Position numbers and translations under genes: made by a program. Of a stretch of DNA of 64,000 bases, positions 25,967 through 34,832 are shown in pieces. The stretch covers positions 59,994 to 123,993 of the forward strand of contig DJPX01000018.1 in NCBI GenBank assembly GCA_002438635.1, read 5' to 3'. The notes under the pieces are model-generated. The model was not told the DNA's origin, did not search any database, and was given only the letters and a program-made list of their open reading frames with translations. Within the stretch, counting starts at the first letter, position 1, and every line of letters starts with the position of its first letter. The DNA comes from Bacteroidales bacterium UBA6401. GTDB lineage: Bacteria > Bacteroidota > Bacteroidia > Bacteroidales > UBA932.

Positions 25967-28900
25967 CTAGAAATTCAAATTAAGACCTAACATAAATGTT
26001 CTGGATTGAGGATAATTACCATAATCCACACCACCACCTACTTCCGGGTCATATCCCGTATATGGAGTAAGAGTTAAAAGGTTGTTAGCAGAGACATAAA
26101 CCCTTGCACGTGAAATATGTAGTTTGTCAGTAAAACTTGATGGTAAAGTGTATCCTAACTGCAAGTTTTTAAGTCGTAAATAGGAGCCACTTTCCACAAA
26201 ACGACTATTCGTTTCGAAGTTTCTGGAACTTCCCTTAGGATTAGGGATGCTCCCGGAAGGATTGGCCTCAGACCATACATCACGCATGGTTGTACTAAGT
26301 GTAGCCTCATTACCAGTACCTTCCGTTCTTAGACGCAGTGCATTGTAGATTTTAGAGCCGTAAACGCCTTGAAAAAAGAGCTGAAGATCAAAGCCTTTCC
26401 ATTCCGCTCCCATGTTAATGCCATAAGTAAACCAAGGGAAAGGATTACCTAAATCGGTTCTATCATCCTCGTCTATTTTTCCATCACCATTTAGGTCTTT
26501 ATACTTAGCATCGCCTACACTGATTCCTGTAGAAGCGCCATCTGCCCACAGATGCTTGTTAATCTCATCCTGGCTTCTGTATATACCCTCATACTCATAT
26601 CCCCAGAATGTATATAGAGGAAGGCCTTCATCGCAAAGTGTCTTATCTCCCCATACCCTTTCACCACCATTAAGCGAGGTAAGTTCGTTCTTTATAAAGG
26701 ATGCGTTTCCACCTATATTATATGCCAATTCTCCAGATTGGTTCCTATAGTTAAGCGTAAGTTCAAGGCCCCGATTGGCAACCGTCCCCACATTGGCAAT
26801 AGCAGAATAACGATTGCCAACATGCGCAGGAGCGCTCACACTCAACAACATATCTTTTGTGTCTCTTTCGAAAACCTCGATGGTACTGGTAAGTTTATTA
26901 CCCCATAAGCCGAAGTCCAAACCAAGGTTATATTGCTGGGTGGTTTCCCATTTTCCTCCGTTATTCACGTATGTAAGGATAGTAGCGCCATGGGCAAGTT
27001 CCTGATTAGCACCGAAAACATAATCAACAAAAGTCGGCCCGTTATTCATCATAGTTAAAGTGAAAGAATTCTCACCCACCTTATCATTACCGATTCTTCC
27101 CCATCCGGCGCGCAATTTAAGATCCTCCAATATGTCAAAATCCTGCATCCACTCTTCACTAGAAATTCGCCACGCAGCAGCGGCAGAAGGGAAAAAGCCC
27201 CATGTATGCTCTTTAAATTTAGATGAACCATCCGCACGGAAATTCAATGTGAGCATATAACGGCTATCATAGGAATAGTGTGCCCTCCCTAAAAGCGAGA
27301 ATCGACGCGTACGCCCTGCTGTATCACTTGCCTTATTTTGCAACTCGGTAGTCTGGGATAAATACCAGTTAGTCTTTACCGGATTAAGAATACTTGAACC
27401 AGACCCTCCTATCGTTTCGTAATTATACTCTTCGGCTGTCTGTCCAGCCATAAGGGAAAAACTGTGTTTTCCTATCTCGCCATTGTATGTAAGAGTATTT
27501 TCAAATATTATGGTCTGATAACGCCCCATACTCTCTTCGAGAAAATTCTTATCCATCTTATCGTAATCGGAGTATTTATACGCATCCTTGAACAATTTAT
27601 GACGAGTGTTTGATAGATCCATACTTACATCACTTCGCCATACAAGACCCTTTATAGGATTTATCTCGAGGAAAATGTCACCTACCCATCTTTCAGTTTT
27701 ATCTGACGGATGAGAATGCTCGACCATAGAAAGCGGATTAGTCACATTCTTAAAGTTCGATGCCGCCGAGATTTGACCGCTCATGTCCGCACCATCCCTA
27801 CTTAAAGACCCTTCTGGGTAACGAGCCGGATCCCACGGAGCCATAGCTATGGCTGCAGATAAGATGGAAGCGCCTGGAGAACTATTGTTATTCATGGCAT
27901 TACGACCTTCCGAAGTCATAAATGTAAGATTTTCACCCACCTTTATATACTTCCCTATATTATGCGCAGAATTAAAACGCAGAGAAAAACGATTGAAATC
28001 TGAGCCTATAATCGTACCATCTTGATCAAAGATATTGGCACTCATCGACCAATACCCATCTTTATTACCCCCATCTGCACTTAGATGGTAGTTCTGGATC
28101 AAAGCGTTACGAAATACAACATCTTGCCAATCCGTATCAATTGCAGAATAGTCCAAATTTTTAGGATAGTAATTCGACTTACCTATAAGATAAGCTCGCA
28201 CCCAGGAATCTATACCTTTATTTTCTAAAACAGTTACCTGAGAAGGAATACCCGAAGCATTAGCAAGGAAAGACGAAAATTCTGCAGCATTCATCAAATC
28301 AAGTGCGCGCCATCTTGATTGTACTCCCAGATAAGCATCAAAGGAAACCCTTACACTACCATCCGTTTCACCTTTTCGGGTAGTGACGAGAATGACACCA
28401 TTTGCTCCTCGCGAACCATAAATAGCCGTGGCAGAAGCATCCTTTAAGATTTCAGTAGATGCTATATCATTAGGGCTTAAATAATTAATATTGTCTACAA
28501 TAACCCCATCCACTACATATATAGGAGAACTGTCATTAACGGTTCCTATACCTCTGATTCTAACTTCTGCGCTGGCTCCCGGCTGACCGGACCCAGAATT
28601 GACGGTGACACCGGCAGCCACACCCTGAAGCGCCTGATCAAGGCCTGCAGCAGGCGTCTTCTGAAGCTGTTCACCCTTAACAGATGCTACTGCACCTGTA
28701 AGATCACTCTTCTTCATAACACCATAACCTACAGCCACGACCTCATCGAGAACAAGCGCGTCATTTTCCAAATAGACATTAAGGACAGCACTTTGATTTA
28801 CCGTAACCTCTTTATCTGCAAAGCCAAAAGAGCGGAATACAACTACATCGCCCTTTTCTACATCTATGGAATATTTTCCGTCCATATCTGAAGACACTCC

Positions 28901-29050
28901 ATGCATAGTTCCTTTTACTAGTACAGCCACCCCAGGAAGAGGATATGAATCATCAGCGGAAAATACTATTCCACTCAATGTCATTTTCTGCGCGAGACAT
29001 AATTGAAAGCTCACAAAAAGAAACACCAAAAATGATGCGATTTTTTTCAT
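25967..29050 (-). CDS. SusC-like TonB-dependent transporter
   Basis: This 1027-residue outer-membrane transporter has a signal peptide (ends CLAQ), a carboxypeptidase-D regulatory-like domain (about residues 22-100), the SusC-type TonB-box region LDEVVAVGYG, a plug with IRGIGTVNDSSPIYVVDGV and SATAIYGSRGANGVILVTTRKG (key part SRGANGV), and a long beta-barrel ending SRTFMLGLNLNF. There is no N-terminal STN domain, so it is not an ECF/anti-sigma-controlled type. With its SusD it would import glucan oligosaccharides. Its promoter lies at 29126-29157. Confidence 0.96.
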   Translation of the reverse strand: MKKIASFLVFLFVSFQLCLAQKMTLSGIVFSADDSYPLPGVAVLVKGTMHGVSSDMDGKYSIDVEKGDVVVFRSFGFADKEVTVNQSAVLNVYLENDALVLDEVVAVGYGVMKKSDLTGAVASVKGEQLQKTPAAGLDQALQGVAAGVTVNSGSGQPGASAEVRIRGIGTVNDSSPIYVVDGVIVDNINYLSPNDIASTEILKDASATAIYGSRGANGVILVTTRKGETDGSVRVSFDAYLGVQSRWRALDLMNAAEFSSFLANASGIPSQVTVLENKGIDSWVRAYLIGKSNYYPKNLDYSAIDTDWQDVVFRNALIQNYHLSADGGNKDGYWSMSANIFDQDGTIIGSDFNRFSLRFNSAHNIGKYIKVGENLTFMTSEGRNAMNNNSSPGASILSAAIAMAPWDPARYPEGSLSRDGADMSGQISAASNFKNVTNPLSMVEHSHPSDKTERWVGDIFLEINPIKGLVWRSDVSMDLSNTRHKLFKDAYKYSDYDKMDKNFLEESMGRYQTIIFENTLTYNGEIGKHSFSLMAGQTAEEYNYETIGGSGSSILNPVKTNWYLSQTTELQNKASDTAGRTRRFSLLGRAHYSYDSRYMLTLNFRADGSSKFKEHTWGFFPSAAAAWRISSEEWMQDFDILEDLKLRAGWGRIGNDKVGENSFTLTMMNNGPTFVDYVFGANQELAHGATILTYVNNGGKWETTQQYNLGLDFGLWGNKLTSTIEVFERDTKDMLLSVSAPAHVGNRYSAIANVGTVANRGLELTLNYRNQSGELAYNIGGNASFIKNELTSLNGGERVWGDKTLCDEGLPLYTFWGYEYEGIYRSQDEINKHLWADGASTGISVGDAKYKDLNGDGKIDEDDRTDLGNPFPWFTYGINMGAEWKGFDLQLFFQGVYGSKIYNALRLRTEGTGNEATLSTTMRDVWSEANPSGSIPNPKGSSRNFETNSRFVESGSYLRLKNLQLGYTLPSSFTDKLHISRARVYVSANNLLTLTPYTGYDPEVGGGVDYGNYPQSRTFMLGLNLNF

Positions 29051-29125
29051 ATCAGTTATCGATTCACTGTTATTAATAAATATACCGAACGGTCAGCCTT
29101 CTTCGATCAAAACATAAAAAGACGA

Positions 29126-29157
29126 CAAAGTTCATATACTCGTTTTTCGGATACAAA
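29126..29157 (-). promoter_or_regulatory. Promoter of the glucan locus (susC)
   Basis: On the minus strand TTTG (29154-29157), a 20-nt spacer and GAACTTTG (29126-29133) fit TTTG / TAnnTTTG with one mismatch in the -7 box. The imperfect box suits an activator-dependent promoter. Confidence 0.5.
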
Positions 29158-29199
29158 ATTATAAAAAAAAGAATGTAGAGTTAATAATATAGGTACACT

Positions 29200-29245
29200 A
29201 AAACTCAACATTTAAAAATTTGGCACCTATACAAAAACTCAACAT
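29200..29245. promoter_or_regulatory. Direct repeats, candidate activator sites
   Basis: AAAACTCAACAT occurs at 29200-29211 and again at 29234-29245, 34 nt apart, within broader similarity (GGTAC/GGCAC just upstream of each). They lie 42-88 nt upstream of the susC -33 box, in the gap shared with the divergent regulator gene. They are candidate sites for the regulator encoded at 29366. Confidence 0.45.
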
Positions 29246-29343
29246 ATATATATTAAAATGCTTATTTTATGATAATTAAATAATTTTAATAATACAATAA
29301 AAATTTTTATTATCGCAAGAACACTACAACAAGGAAGTTTTAC

Positions 29344-29351
29344 TATATTTG
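29344..29351 (+). promoter_or_regulatory. -7 box of the PUL regulator gene
   Basis: TATATTTG followed by CA lies 14 nt before the ATG at 29366, matching TAnnTTTG. No clear -33 box is seen. The implied leader is about 8-10 nt. Confidence 0.45.
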
Positions 29352-29365
29352 CAAAAAACAGCATA

Positions 29366-32218
29366 ATGAAAAGACTAATTACCACTACCATACTTTTATT
29401 CATAGGAGTTATCACCTATGGGTATTACCCTTTTATACACAATTATCTTAAATCGGAATACAAAGGAGGAAGCAAGAATTGGCAGATCACACAAGGTGAA
29501 TGCGGCAATATGTGGCTGGCCAATGATGCCGGGATCATAGAATATGACGGCAAAGAATGGGGTATTACACCTGTTACGAATAAGACCAGTGTACGCTCAG
29601 TTCTGTATGACAATGAGACAGACAGGCTCATTTTCGGAGCGATCAACGAGTTAGGTTATCTAGATTTCAGTGATAATTCAGGTGTCCGCTATGTCTCACT
29701 CTTGGATAGCATTGGAAACAACATAAACGATATATGGAGGATACATAAACTAGACAATGCTCTATATTTTAGAGAGAATAACCGCATATTTCGCTATAAG
29801 AACGCCGAAGTTAAGGAATACAATTTCAACGCTAAAGTCACAGTGTCCGAGGTAATAGACGGACAACTGTACATATTCGTCAATTCCATTGGCCCTCTTA
29901 GGCTTAACGATCGTGGGGACTTTGAAAAACTACCTGGTACTGAAAGTCTTAGCAATGTGGCAATATGCTCCATAATAAAACACGAAAACGGAAATTACAT
30001 AGAATTTGTAAGCGCGACGAACGGACTATATTCTTATAAAGACGGTGTTCTAAAGCATTTGGATTCTTCTCTACTGGATGGTCTTGACAATTCCATAATT
30101 TACTGTGCACGGACAAATGGGAAACATACGGCATATGGTACTGTAAACAATGGTGTTTATATATATGAACACACCTCTCAAGATCTAATTCACCTTAACA
30201 TGTCCTCCGGGCTACAAAACAATACCATACTCGATGTTTTCTTCGATAAACAAGGTAACCTATGGCTAGGACTTGATAAGGGCATAGATATGGTTCAAAT
30301 CAACTCTGCAGAATACAGCTTACTAGCTTCAAGCAATATAATAGGAGCCGGATATGCCTCCGAAATATATGAAGGGTACTTATGGCTAGGGACGAATCAA
30401 GGTCTTTTCACGATGAAAAACTCAAAGATCGAAGAAATCTCTGAATTGAAAGGACAAATCTGGTCTCTGCTATCGCACGACGGAAAACTTTTCTGTAGTT
30501 GTGATAGAGGTTTAGGAATCATCGACGAGGAGCGGAATACACGGTTCATACCATTAAACGGAAGCTGGAAATTAACGCCTCTTAAACAGAATACTGAATA
30601 TATGCTAGGATGCAGTTATGACAGATTGTTTCTTTTAAAAAAGCAAGCCGGAAAGTGGGAGTTCTATAACTGGATAAGCGGGTTCGATGAAAACAGTAAG
30701 GTATTTGAAGAGGACAATAATGGGGATATCTGGTTTAGCCATTGGATAAAAGGATTATATAGGCTTAAGATTGATTTGGGTAGGTCTGAAGTGATCGCAA
30801 AAAAATATTTCTCAAAAGGAAATGGGCTTCCGCAGGATTGGGGAAATGTGCCAATATGGTTTGAAAACGAAATTATTTTCCAGACTGCACACGGGTTTTA
30901 CCGAATCGATAGAAAAACAGACAAAGCCTACCCTATTGTCGGATTAAACTCCCTATTCTCCACACCACCGGCAGGAATGAGCATTTTCCAATGTGGCAAT
31001 TCAGATTTATTCTTCTCGTCCTCTACCATTCAAGCATTATGTTATAGAACGTCTAACAATAAAGATATAACCTCCAGAGATATACTGCTTTCAAATTCTC
31101 CAGACAAAAAGGGAATCACCATCGACAGCCTATCTTTAAGGTCGCTATGTCTAAGACGCATTTCCGGATTTGAAGATATCAGAGAACTTAAAGATGGACT
31201 TATCATGGTTAATACAGAAGATGGTTTTTCAGTCATCAACACCGATAAAATTAAAGAAAATCGTTCTCTGCCCAATAACAGTCTATATATAAAAGAAATA
31301 TCTATTACGAAAGCTGATAAAGACTCTGTAATTTTCGTATCCAGAAAAGAAAATAACAAAGAGGCAAAACTTACCATTCCTTTCAAAGACAATTCCTTGA
31401 AGTTCAAGGTTTCTCTTCCTATATATAATATTGATGGAAGTGAATTATTCAGCTATCGTCTTAAAGGCTACGATAAGGTGTGGTCCAAATTTCAGGAAAG
31501 CGAAGCCAAAGAATATTCACATATACCTCCCGGCAACTATACTTTTCAAGTAAGAGCGAGCTTAGCCAACTCTATACACACAGTCAATACAGAGATAAAC
31601 TTTAAAATAATGACACCTTGGTATAGGAAATGGTGGGCATACCTCCTTTATATACTAATAGGTCTTATTATCTTGATGTATACAATACATACTTTCAGAC
31701 TAAAAATCGAAAATAATATAGCAGAAAAACAAAAGTTGAAAGACAACGCCATAAGGCAACAGCAAATGAGTCACGAACTTAAAATAAAGGCTGACGAATT
31801 GGCATCTTCAACTATGAATCTAATTCGCAAAAATGAAATACTCCGGAAAATAGACTCCGAGTTACAAAAAGCGGAAGATACAGTGGTGGAAGATAGGAAT
31901 AAATCACTGAAGATAATAAACAAGGTACGACAGAATATTCGTGAGAATATCAGCTTGGATAATAACTGGAATAAGTTCGAGAAGAACTTCGATATGGTCT
32001 ATGTGGATTTTCTTAAAAAACTCGATGAACATCATCCGGAATTAAGCATAACTGATAAGAAATTATGCGCCTACCTAAAGATGGGATTAAGTTCAAAGGA
32101 AATAGCGCCACTTCTTAATATAACCGTTAGAAGCGTGGAGATGAACAGGTATAGAGTTAGGAAAAAACTTGGCCTAAATAGAGAGGATAACCTTATGGAT
32201 TACTTGAACAGATACTAG
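29366..32218 (+). CDS. Propeller/Y_Y_Y sensor with LuxR-type HTH, PUL regulator
   Basis: The 950-residue protein has an N-terminal signal/anchor (residues 5-20), a periplasmic beta-propeller made of two-component-regulator repeats (NMWLANDAGIIEYDG, NLWLGLDKGIDMVQI, YLWLGTNQGLFTMKN), a Y_Y_Y domain (about 665-740), a membrane segment (about 756-778), a coiled coil (about 785-870) and a C-terminal LuxR/GerE HTH (KMGLSSKEIAPLLNITVRSVEMNRYRVRKK, about 910-940; key part SSKEIAPLLNITVRSVE). There is no histidine kinase or receiver domain, so it differs from hybrid two-component PUL regulators and would signal directly through the membrane. It is divergent from susC and is the obvious regulator of the glucan locus. 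Confidence 0.88.
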   Translation: MKRLITTTILLFIGVITYGYYPFIHNYLKSEYKGGSKNWQITQGECGNMWLANDAGIIEYDGKEWGITPVTNKTSVRSVLYDNETDRLIFGAINELGYLDFSDNSGVRYVSLLDSIGNNINDIWRIHKLDNALYFRENNRIFRYKNAEVKEYNFNAKVTVSEVIDGQLYIFVNSIGPLRLNDRGDFEKLPGTESLSNVAICSIIKHENGNYIEFVSATNGLYSYKDGVLKHLDSSLLDGLDNSIIYCARTNGKHTAYGTVNNGVYIYEHTSQDLIHLNMSSGLQNNTILDVFFDKQGNLWLGLDKGIDMVQINSAEYSLLASSNIIGAGYASEIYEGYLWLGTNQGLFTMKNSKIEEISELKGQIWSLLSHDGKLFCSCDRGLGIIDEERNTRFIPLNGSWKLTPLKQNTEYMLGCSYDRLFLLKKQAGKWEFYNWISGFDENSKVFEEDNNGDIWFSHWIKGLYRLKIDLGRSEVIAKKYFSKGNGLPQDWGNVPIWFENEIIFQTAHGFYRIDRKTDKAYPIVGLNSLFSTPPAGMSIFQCGNSDLFFSSSTIQALCYRTSNNKDITSRDILLSNSPDKKGITIDSLSLRSLCLRRISGFEDIRELKDGLIMVNTEDGFSVINTDKIKENRSLPNNSLYIKEISITKADKDSVIFVSRKENNKEAKLTIPFKDNSLKFKVSLPIYNIDGSELFSYRLKGYDKVWSKFQESEAKEYSHIPPGNYTFQVRASLANSIHTVNTEINFKIMTPWYRKWWAYLLYILIGLIILMYTIHTFRLKIENNIAEKQKLKDNAIRQQQMSHELKIKADELASSTMNLIRKNEILRKIDSELQKAEDTVVEDRNKSLKIINKVRQNIRENISLDNNWNKFEKNFDMVYVDFLKKLDEHHPELSITDKKLCAYLKMGLSSKEIAPLLNITVRSVEMNRYRVRKKLGLNREDNLMDYLNRY

Positions 32219-32299
32219 TAATCATTAAGTAACCTTCAAAACAACTTTTTAACGCATAACGACAAGATCATTTCATATTCTATGCACAAGAGACGACCT

Positions 32300-32313
32300 C
32301 GCACAAGGGTGCG
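32300..32313. other. Hairpin CGCAC/GTGCG with conserved flank
   Basis: CGCAC and GTGCG form a short stem, followed by GAAGTAG. A similar hairpin with the same 3' flank occurs at 63535-63552. It lies between the regulator gene and cdd, which are convergent. No T-run follows. Confidence 0.35.
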
Positions 32314-32360
32314 AAGTAGAATAGCCCGTTTTTGAGCCGAAACCGTCTATCTTTTATTTC

Positions 32361-32834
32361 TTAAATGTTATCGAAAATAAAGGGCAGTATGGACTCCACA
32401 TTAGGGAACTTCCATATTTTACCAGTACCTACCCATATAACACTTATCGGATGCCCGGCATTTTTTTGATATTGAGCCATTACCTGTCTGCAGGCGCCAC
32501 ATGGAGAGACTGGTTCTGGGGCCAATTCTCCATTCAAACCTCCAGCTATTGCAATAGAATTAATGTGATCGCCAGGGAATTGAGATGCCGCTGAGAACAT
32601 AGCACTTCTTTCTGCGCACATACCTGATGGAAATGCAGCATTTTCCTGATTGGCACCCTTAACTATGCGTCCGCTGTCAAGTCTAAGTGCTGCGCCTACT
32701 TGAAAATGTGAATATGGGGAGAATGACCCATTCATAGCAGAAATAGCTTCTTTTACAAGCTGTGCGTCTTCTGCGCTTAATTCATCAGGATTATTATACT
32801 CTATAAATGAGATTTTGTATTCTTTCTCGGTCAT
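32361..32834 (-). CDS. cdd: Cytidine deaminase
   Basis: The enzyme deaminates cytidine and deoxycytidine to uridine and deoxyuridine. The 157-residue product has the zinc-site motifs NAAFPSGMCAERSAMFSA (Cys-Ala-Glu, about residues 83-87) and PCGACRQVMAQY (two further zinc cysteines, about 117-120). Length and motifs fit the homotetrameric single-domain type. It is divergent from the DNPH1-like gene at 33050, another enzyme of nucleoside salvage, across a 215-nt gap that holds a structured leader. Confidence 0.94.
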   Translation of the reverse strand: MTEKEYKISFIEYNNPDELSAEDAQLVKEAISAMNGSFSPYSHFQVGAALRLDSGRIVKGANQENAAFPSGMCAERSAMFSAASQFPGDHINSIAIAGGLNGELAPEPVSPCGACRQVMAQYQKNAGHPISVIWVGTGKIWKFPNVESILPFIFDNI

Positions 32835-32875
32835 TATTTAATATTTAGTGGACTTCAAAGATATAAATTTTTTGG

Positions 32876-32883
32876 TACCTTTG
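32876..32883 (+). promoter_or_regulatory. -7 box of the DNPH1-like gene
   Basis: TACCTTTG followed by CA matches TAnnTTTG. Transcription from about 32890 would produce a leader of about 160 nt that contains the whole repeat element at 32925-33038. Confidence 0.55.
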
Positions 32884-32924
32884 CAAAACATAGTTGATAA
32901 CTGATTAAAATTCATAAATAAAAA

Positions 32925-33038
32925 TTACTTTAGTAAGCGTTAAAAATAAGTTGGTAAAGATTTGTAGTGGATTTTCGAGGATACAGCCCCCTCAAAAATT
33001 ACTAAGATGATGCAGGTTATTTTTTTTAGTTATTTATA
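32925..33038 (+). repeat. UTR element copy A (5' leader of the DNPH1-like gene)
   Basis: This copy has CTTTAGTAA (32928-32936), an AAAATAAGTTG segment, a GAGG...CCTC insertion, TTACTAAG (32999-33006) and the core ATGATGCAGGTTATTTTTT (33007-33025). It aligns along its length with copy B before pncB. CTT(T)AGTAA and TTACTAAG are complementary, closing a loop of about 62 nt. It ends about 12 nt before the gene start. Confidence 0.7.
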
Positions 33039-33049
33039 ACACATTAGCA

Positions 33050-33460
33050 ATGAATAAAAAGATATATTTTTCAGGCTCCATAAGAGGTGGAAGGCAAGAT
33101 GCCTCGCTATATCATAATATTATAAAGTATATCCAATCAAAAGATATTGTTCTTACAGAACATATTGGAAAAGAGGACCTTGAGATAATAGAAACAGGTC
33201 AAAGCGACCATGATATATACATTCAAGATATAAATTGGCTGAAAGAATGCGATCTAGTAATTGCAGAATGCACACAAGCATCACTAGGGGTAGGTTACGA
33301 ATTAGCGTTTGCCGAAAACTTAAACAAGCCTGTTTATATATTATACAATCGTAAAAAATCTAAACTATCAGCCATGATAGCTGGTAATCCAGCCTTTCAT
33401 ATTTTCCCATATCAAACTGAAGAAGAAGTATTTAATATATTAGATAATATTTTAGCATGA
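33050..33460 (+). CDS. 2'-deoxynucleoside 5'-phosphate N-hydrolase (DNPH1/Rcl-like)
   Basis: The enzyme family cleaves the N-glycosidic bond of dNMPs, giving a free base and deoxyribose 5-phosphate. The 136-residue product matches it along its length: IYFSGSIRGGRQD at the N-terminus, VLTEHIG, QDINWLKECDLVIAECTQ, ASLGVGYELAFAE and KLSAMIAGN. By comparison with human DNPH1 the active-site residues are Tyr21, Asp60 and Glu84. Nucleoside deoxyribosyltransferases share the fold, but the SIRGGR and SAMI segments favour the hydrolase. It has a long structured leader and its stop overlaps the next gene by 4 nt. Confidence 0.85.
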   Translation: MNKKIYFSGSIRGGRQDASLYHNIIKYIQSKDIVLTEHIGKEDLEIIETGQSDHDIYIQDINWLKECDLVIAECTQASLGVGYELAFAENLNKPVYILYNRKKSKLSAMIAGNPAFHIFPYQTEEEVFNILDNILA

Positions 33461-34722
33461 AAAAAGTACTTATATCGATTCTTTGTTTTGGGGCCTTATT
33501 TGCCTGCACACCACAAAATCCGACTGAGGAGGACAAGCCAGATACCGAAAAACCAGCGCCAAATCCTGAGCCAGAACCAGAACCGAAACCAGACCCTGAA
33601 CCTAATCCAGAGCCAGAACCAAATCCAGAGCCAGAACCAAATCCAGAACCAAATCCAGATGAGCCCATCAGCATAGAAGTGATTGACCCCGGTAGTGAAA
33701 GGGAAAACTTTAAACCAACTCCCCAATTCCCGGACGCCATACATGAAATCTCTTATGATGATTTCTATAATGTAGTCTATGACTATCTTGATGAATTCGG
33801 GAACATCGATTATGTCATTTCTCAAGGCAACGGGGCTAGTTGGCCGGTGATAACAGAAGATGGCTATATACGGTTTTATCAGGGGTCCAGTGAGAAAAAA
33901 GGTGGCTCCTACATTAGAATTCGAAGCCATAACAATGCTAAAATCCAAGAGGTGGAAGTGGGAAGCAAAGGAAAGACAAAATTGGCATATAGCATAAACG
34001 GGAAGGCGGCTAAATCCCAGACTATAGAAGTACAAAATGGTAGTACTCTGACCATTGACGAAGGTGAAGTAGACCAAATATGCATCTACTGTATGGGAAC
34101 CTCACAAAGTGAAAGGTGGGAAATGAATTACATAAGGGTAAAGTATCGCGGAGGTTACATAAAAGAAGACTACTATCAAGAGCCTAAAGAATATGGGCCA
34201 CTGGTACGAGTTACTCTACCTTTCACGGAGAATTTTGAAACAGGATTCTCTACCACTGACAAACCATCGTACTACAAATATGGCATTACTTCGGGAAGAG
34301 ATAACCTTCAGTGGAGCACATGGTACGGCTCTTTCTCATGGCAAAACCCTATAGAAGGCGGTCAAAGCGCACAATTACGAGTATATAAGGAGGAGGAAGA
34401 CTACGAAAAGGAACAGTTCGGACATCTTAAAATGGAATTCTTCCTGGCAAATATTTCTGAAGTGGATTTCCAATACTACATGACAGAATTCTGGATGAAA
34501 GCTACCATATCATGGTGCGAATTCGGCAAGAGTGACTGGAATGCTCCGGAGCAGATAGCCCTTAAAGAATACTCACAACGCGAAACCATACAGAACTTTC
34601 ACTATGTTCTTGACAATGGTACTGCACACAACGCCAAAATCAAAATAGAGCTTGATAGTGCGACCGGCTTTCCAACTAAAGGTCACTACGATTTCATAGT
34701 GGATAACTTCACATTCAGATAA
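33457..34722 (+). CDS. Lipoprotein with Pro-Glu repeat stalk
   Basis: The 421-residue product has a lipoprotein signal (LISILCFGALFAC, Cys16), then a stalk of repeated PNPEPEP units (about residues 30-70), encoded by near-identical 18-nt tandem repeats. The rest looks like beta-sandwich domains, with VEVGSKGKTKLAYSINGK (about 167-184) and a C-terminal domain ending GHYDFIVDNFTFR. The stalk should hold these domains away from the outer membrane. I do not recognise the family. Its ATG overlaps the stop of the DNPH1-like gene (ATGA), although one protein is cytoplasmic and the other is exported. Confidence 0.75.
   Translation: MKKVLISILCFGALFACTPQNPTEEDKPDTEKPAPNPEPEPEPKPDPEPNPEPEPNPEPEPNPEPNPDEPISIEVIDPGSERENFKPTPQFPDAIHEISYDDFYNVVYDYLDEFGNIDYVISQGNGASWPVITEDGYIRFYQGSSEKKGGSYIRIRSHNNAKIQEVEVGSKGKTKLAYSINGKAAKSQTIEVQNGSTLTIDEGEVDQICIYCMGTSQSERWEMNYIRVKYRGGYIKEDYYQEPKEYGPLVRVTLPFTENFETGFSTTDKPSYYKYGITSGRDNLQWSTWYGSFSWQNPIEGGQSAQLRVYKEEEDYEKEQFGHLKMEFFLANISEVDFQYYMTEFWMKATISWCEFGKSDWNAPEQIALKEYSQRETIQNFHYVLDNGTAHNAKIKIELDSATGFPTKGHYDFIVDNFTFR
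33569..33655 (+). repeat. In-gene tandem repeats encoding a Pro-Glu stalk
   Basis: Units close to AATCCAGAGCCAGAACCA recur with an 18-nt period, with shorter 12-nt variants. They keep the reading frame, so changes in copy number would only lengthen or shorten the stalk. Confidence 0.7.
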
Positions 34723-34775
34723 AAATTGTTTCGAATGCTTCTAAAAACTCGTGAGTAAAATAGTACCACTTAAAG

Positions 34776-34806
34776 ATTGTGCAATCGTGTTTTTTTAGTA
34801 TCTTTG
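34776..34806 (+). promoter_or_regulatory. Promoter of fabD
   Basis: ATTG (34776-34779), a 19-nt spacer and TATCTTTG (34799-34806) fit the Bacteroidota pattern. The ATG of fabD follows 26 nt after the -7 box. The same region holds GATTG-TG-CAATC and a T7 run, which may help end the upstream transcript. Confidence 0.55.
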
Positions 34807-34832
34807 CGCGAATTTGAAATCTCTGAAAAAAG

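Noticed and set aside
33432..33740. Minus-strand Gly/Ser/Phe-rich frame over the Pro-Glu repeat
   Set aside because: It is the complement of the tandem repeat in the stalked lipoprotein gene; the plus-strand reading has a clear lipoprotein signal.
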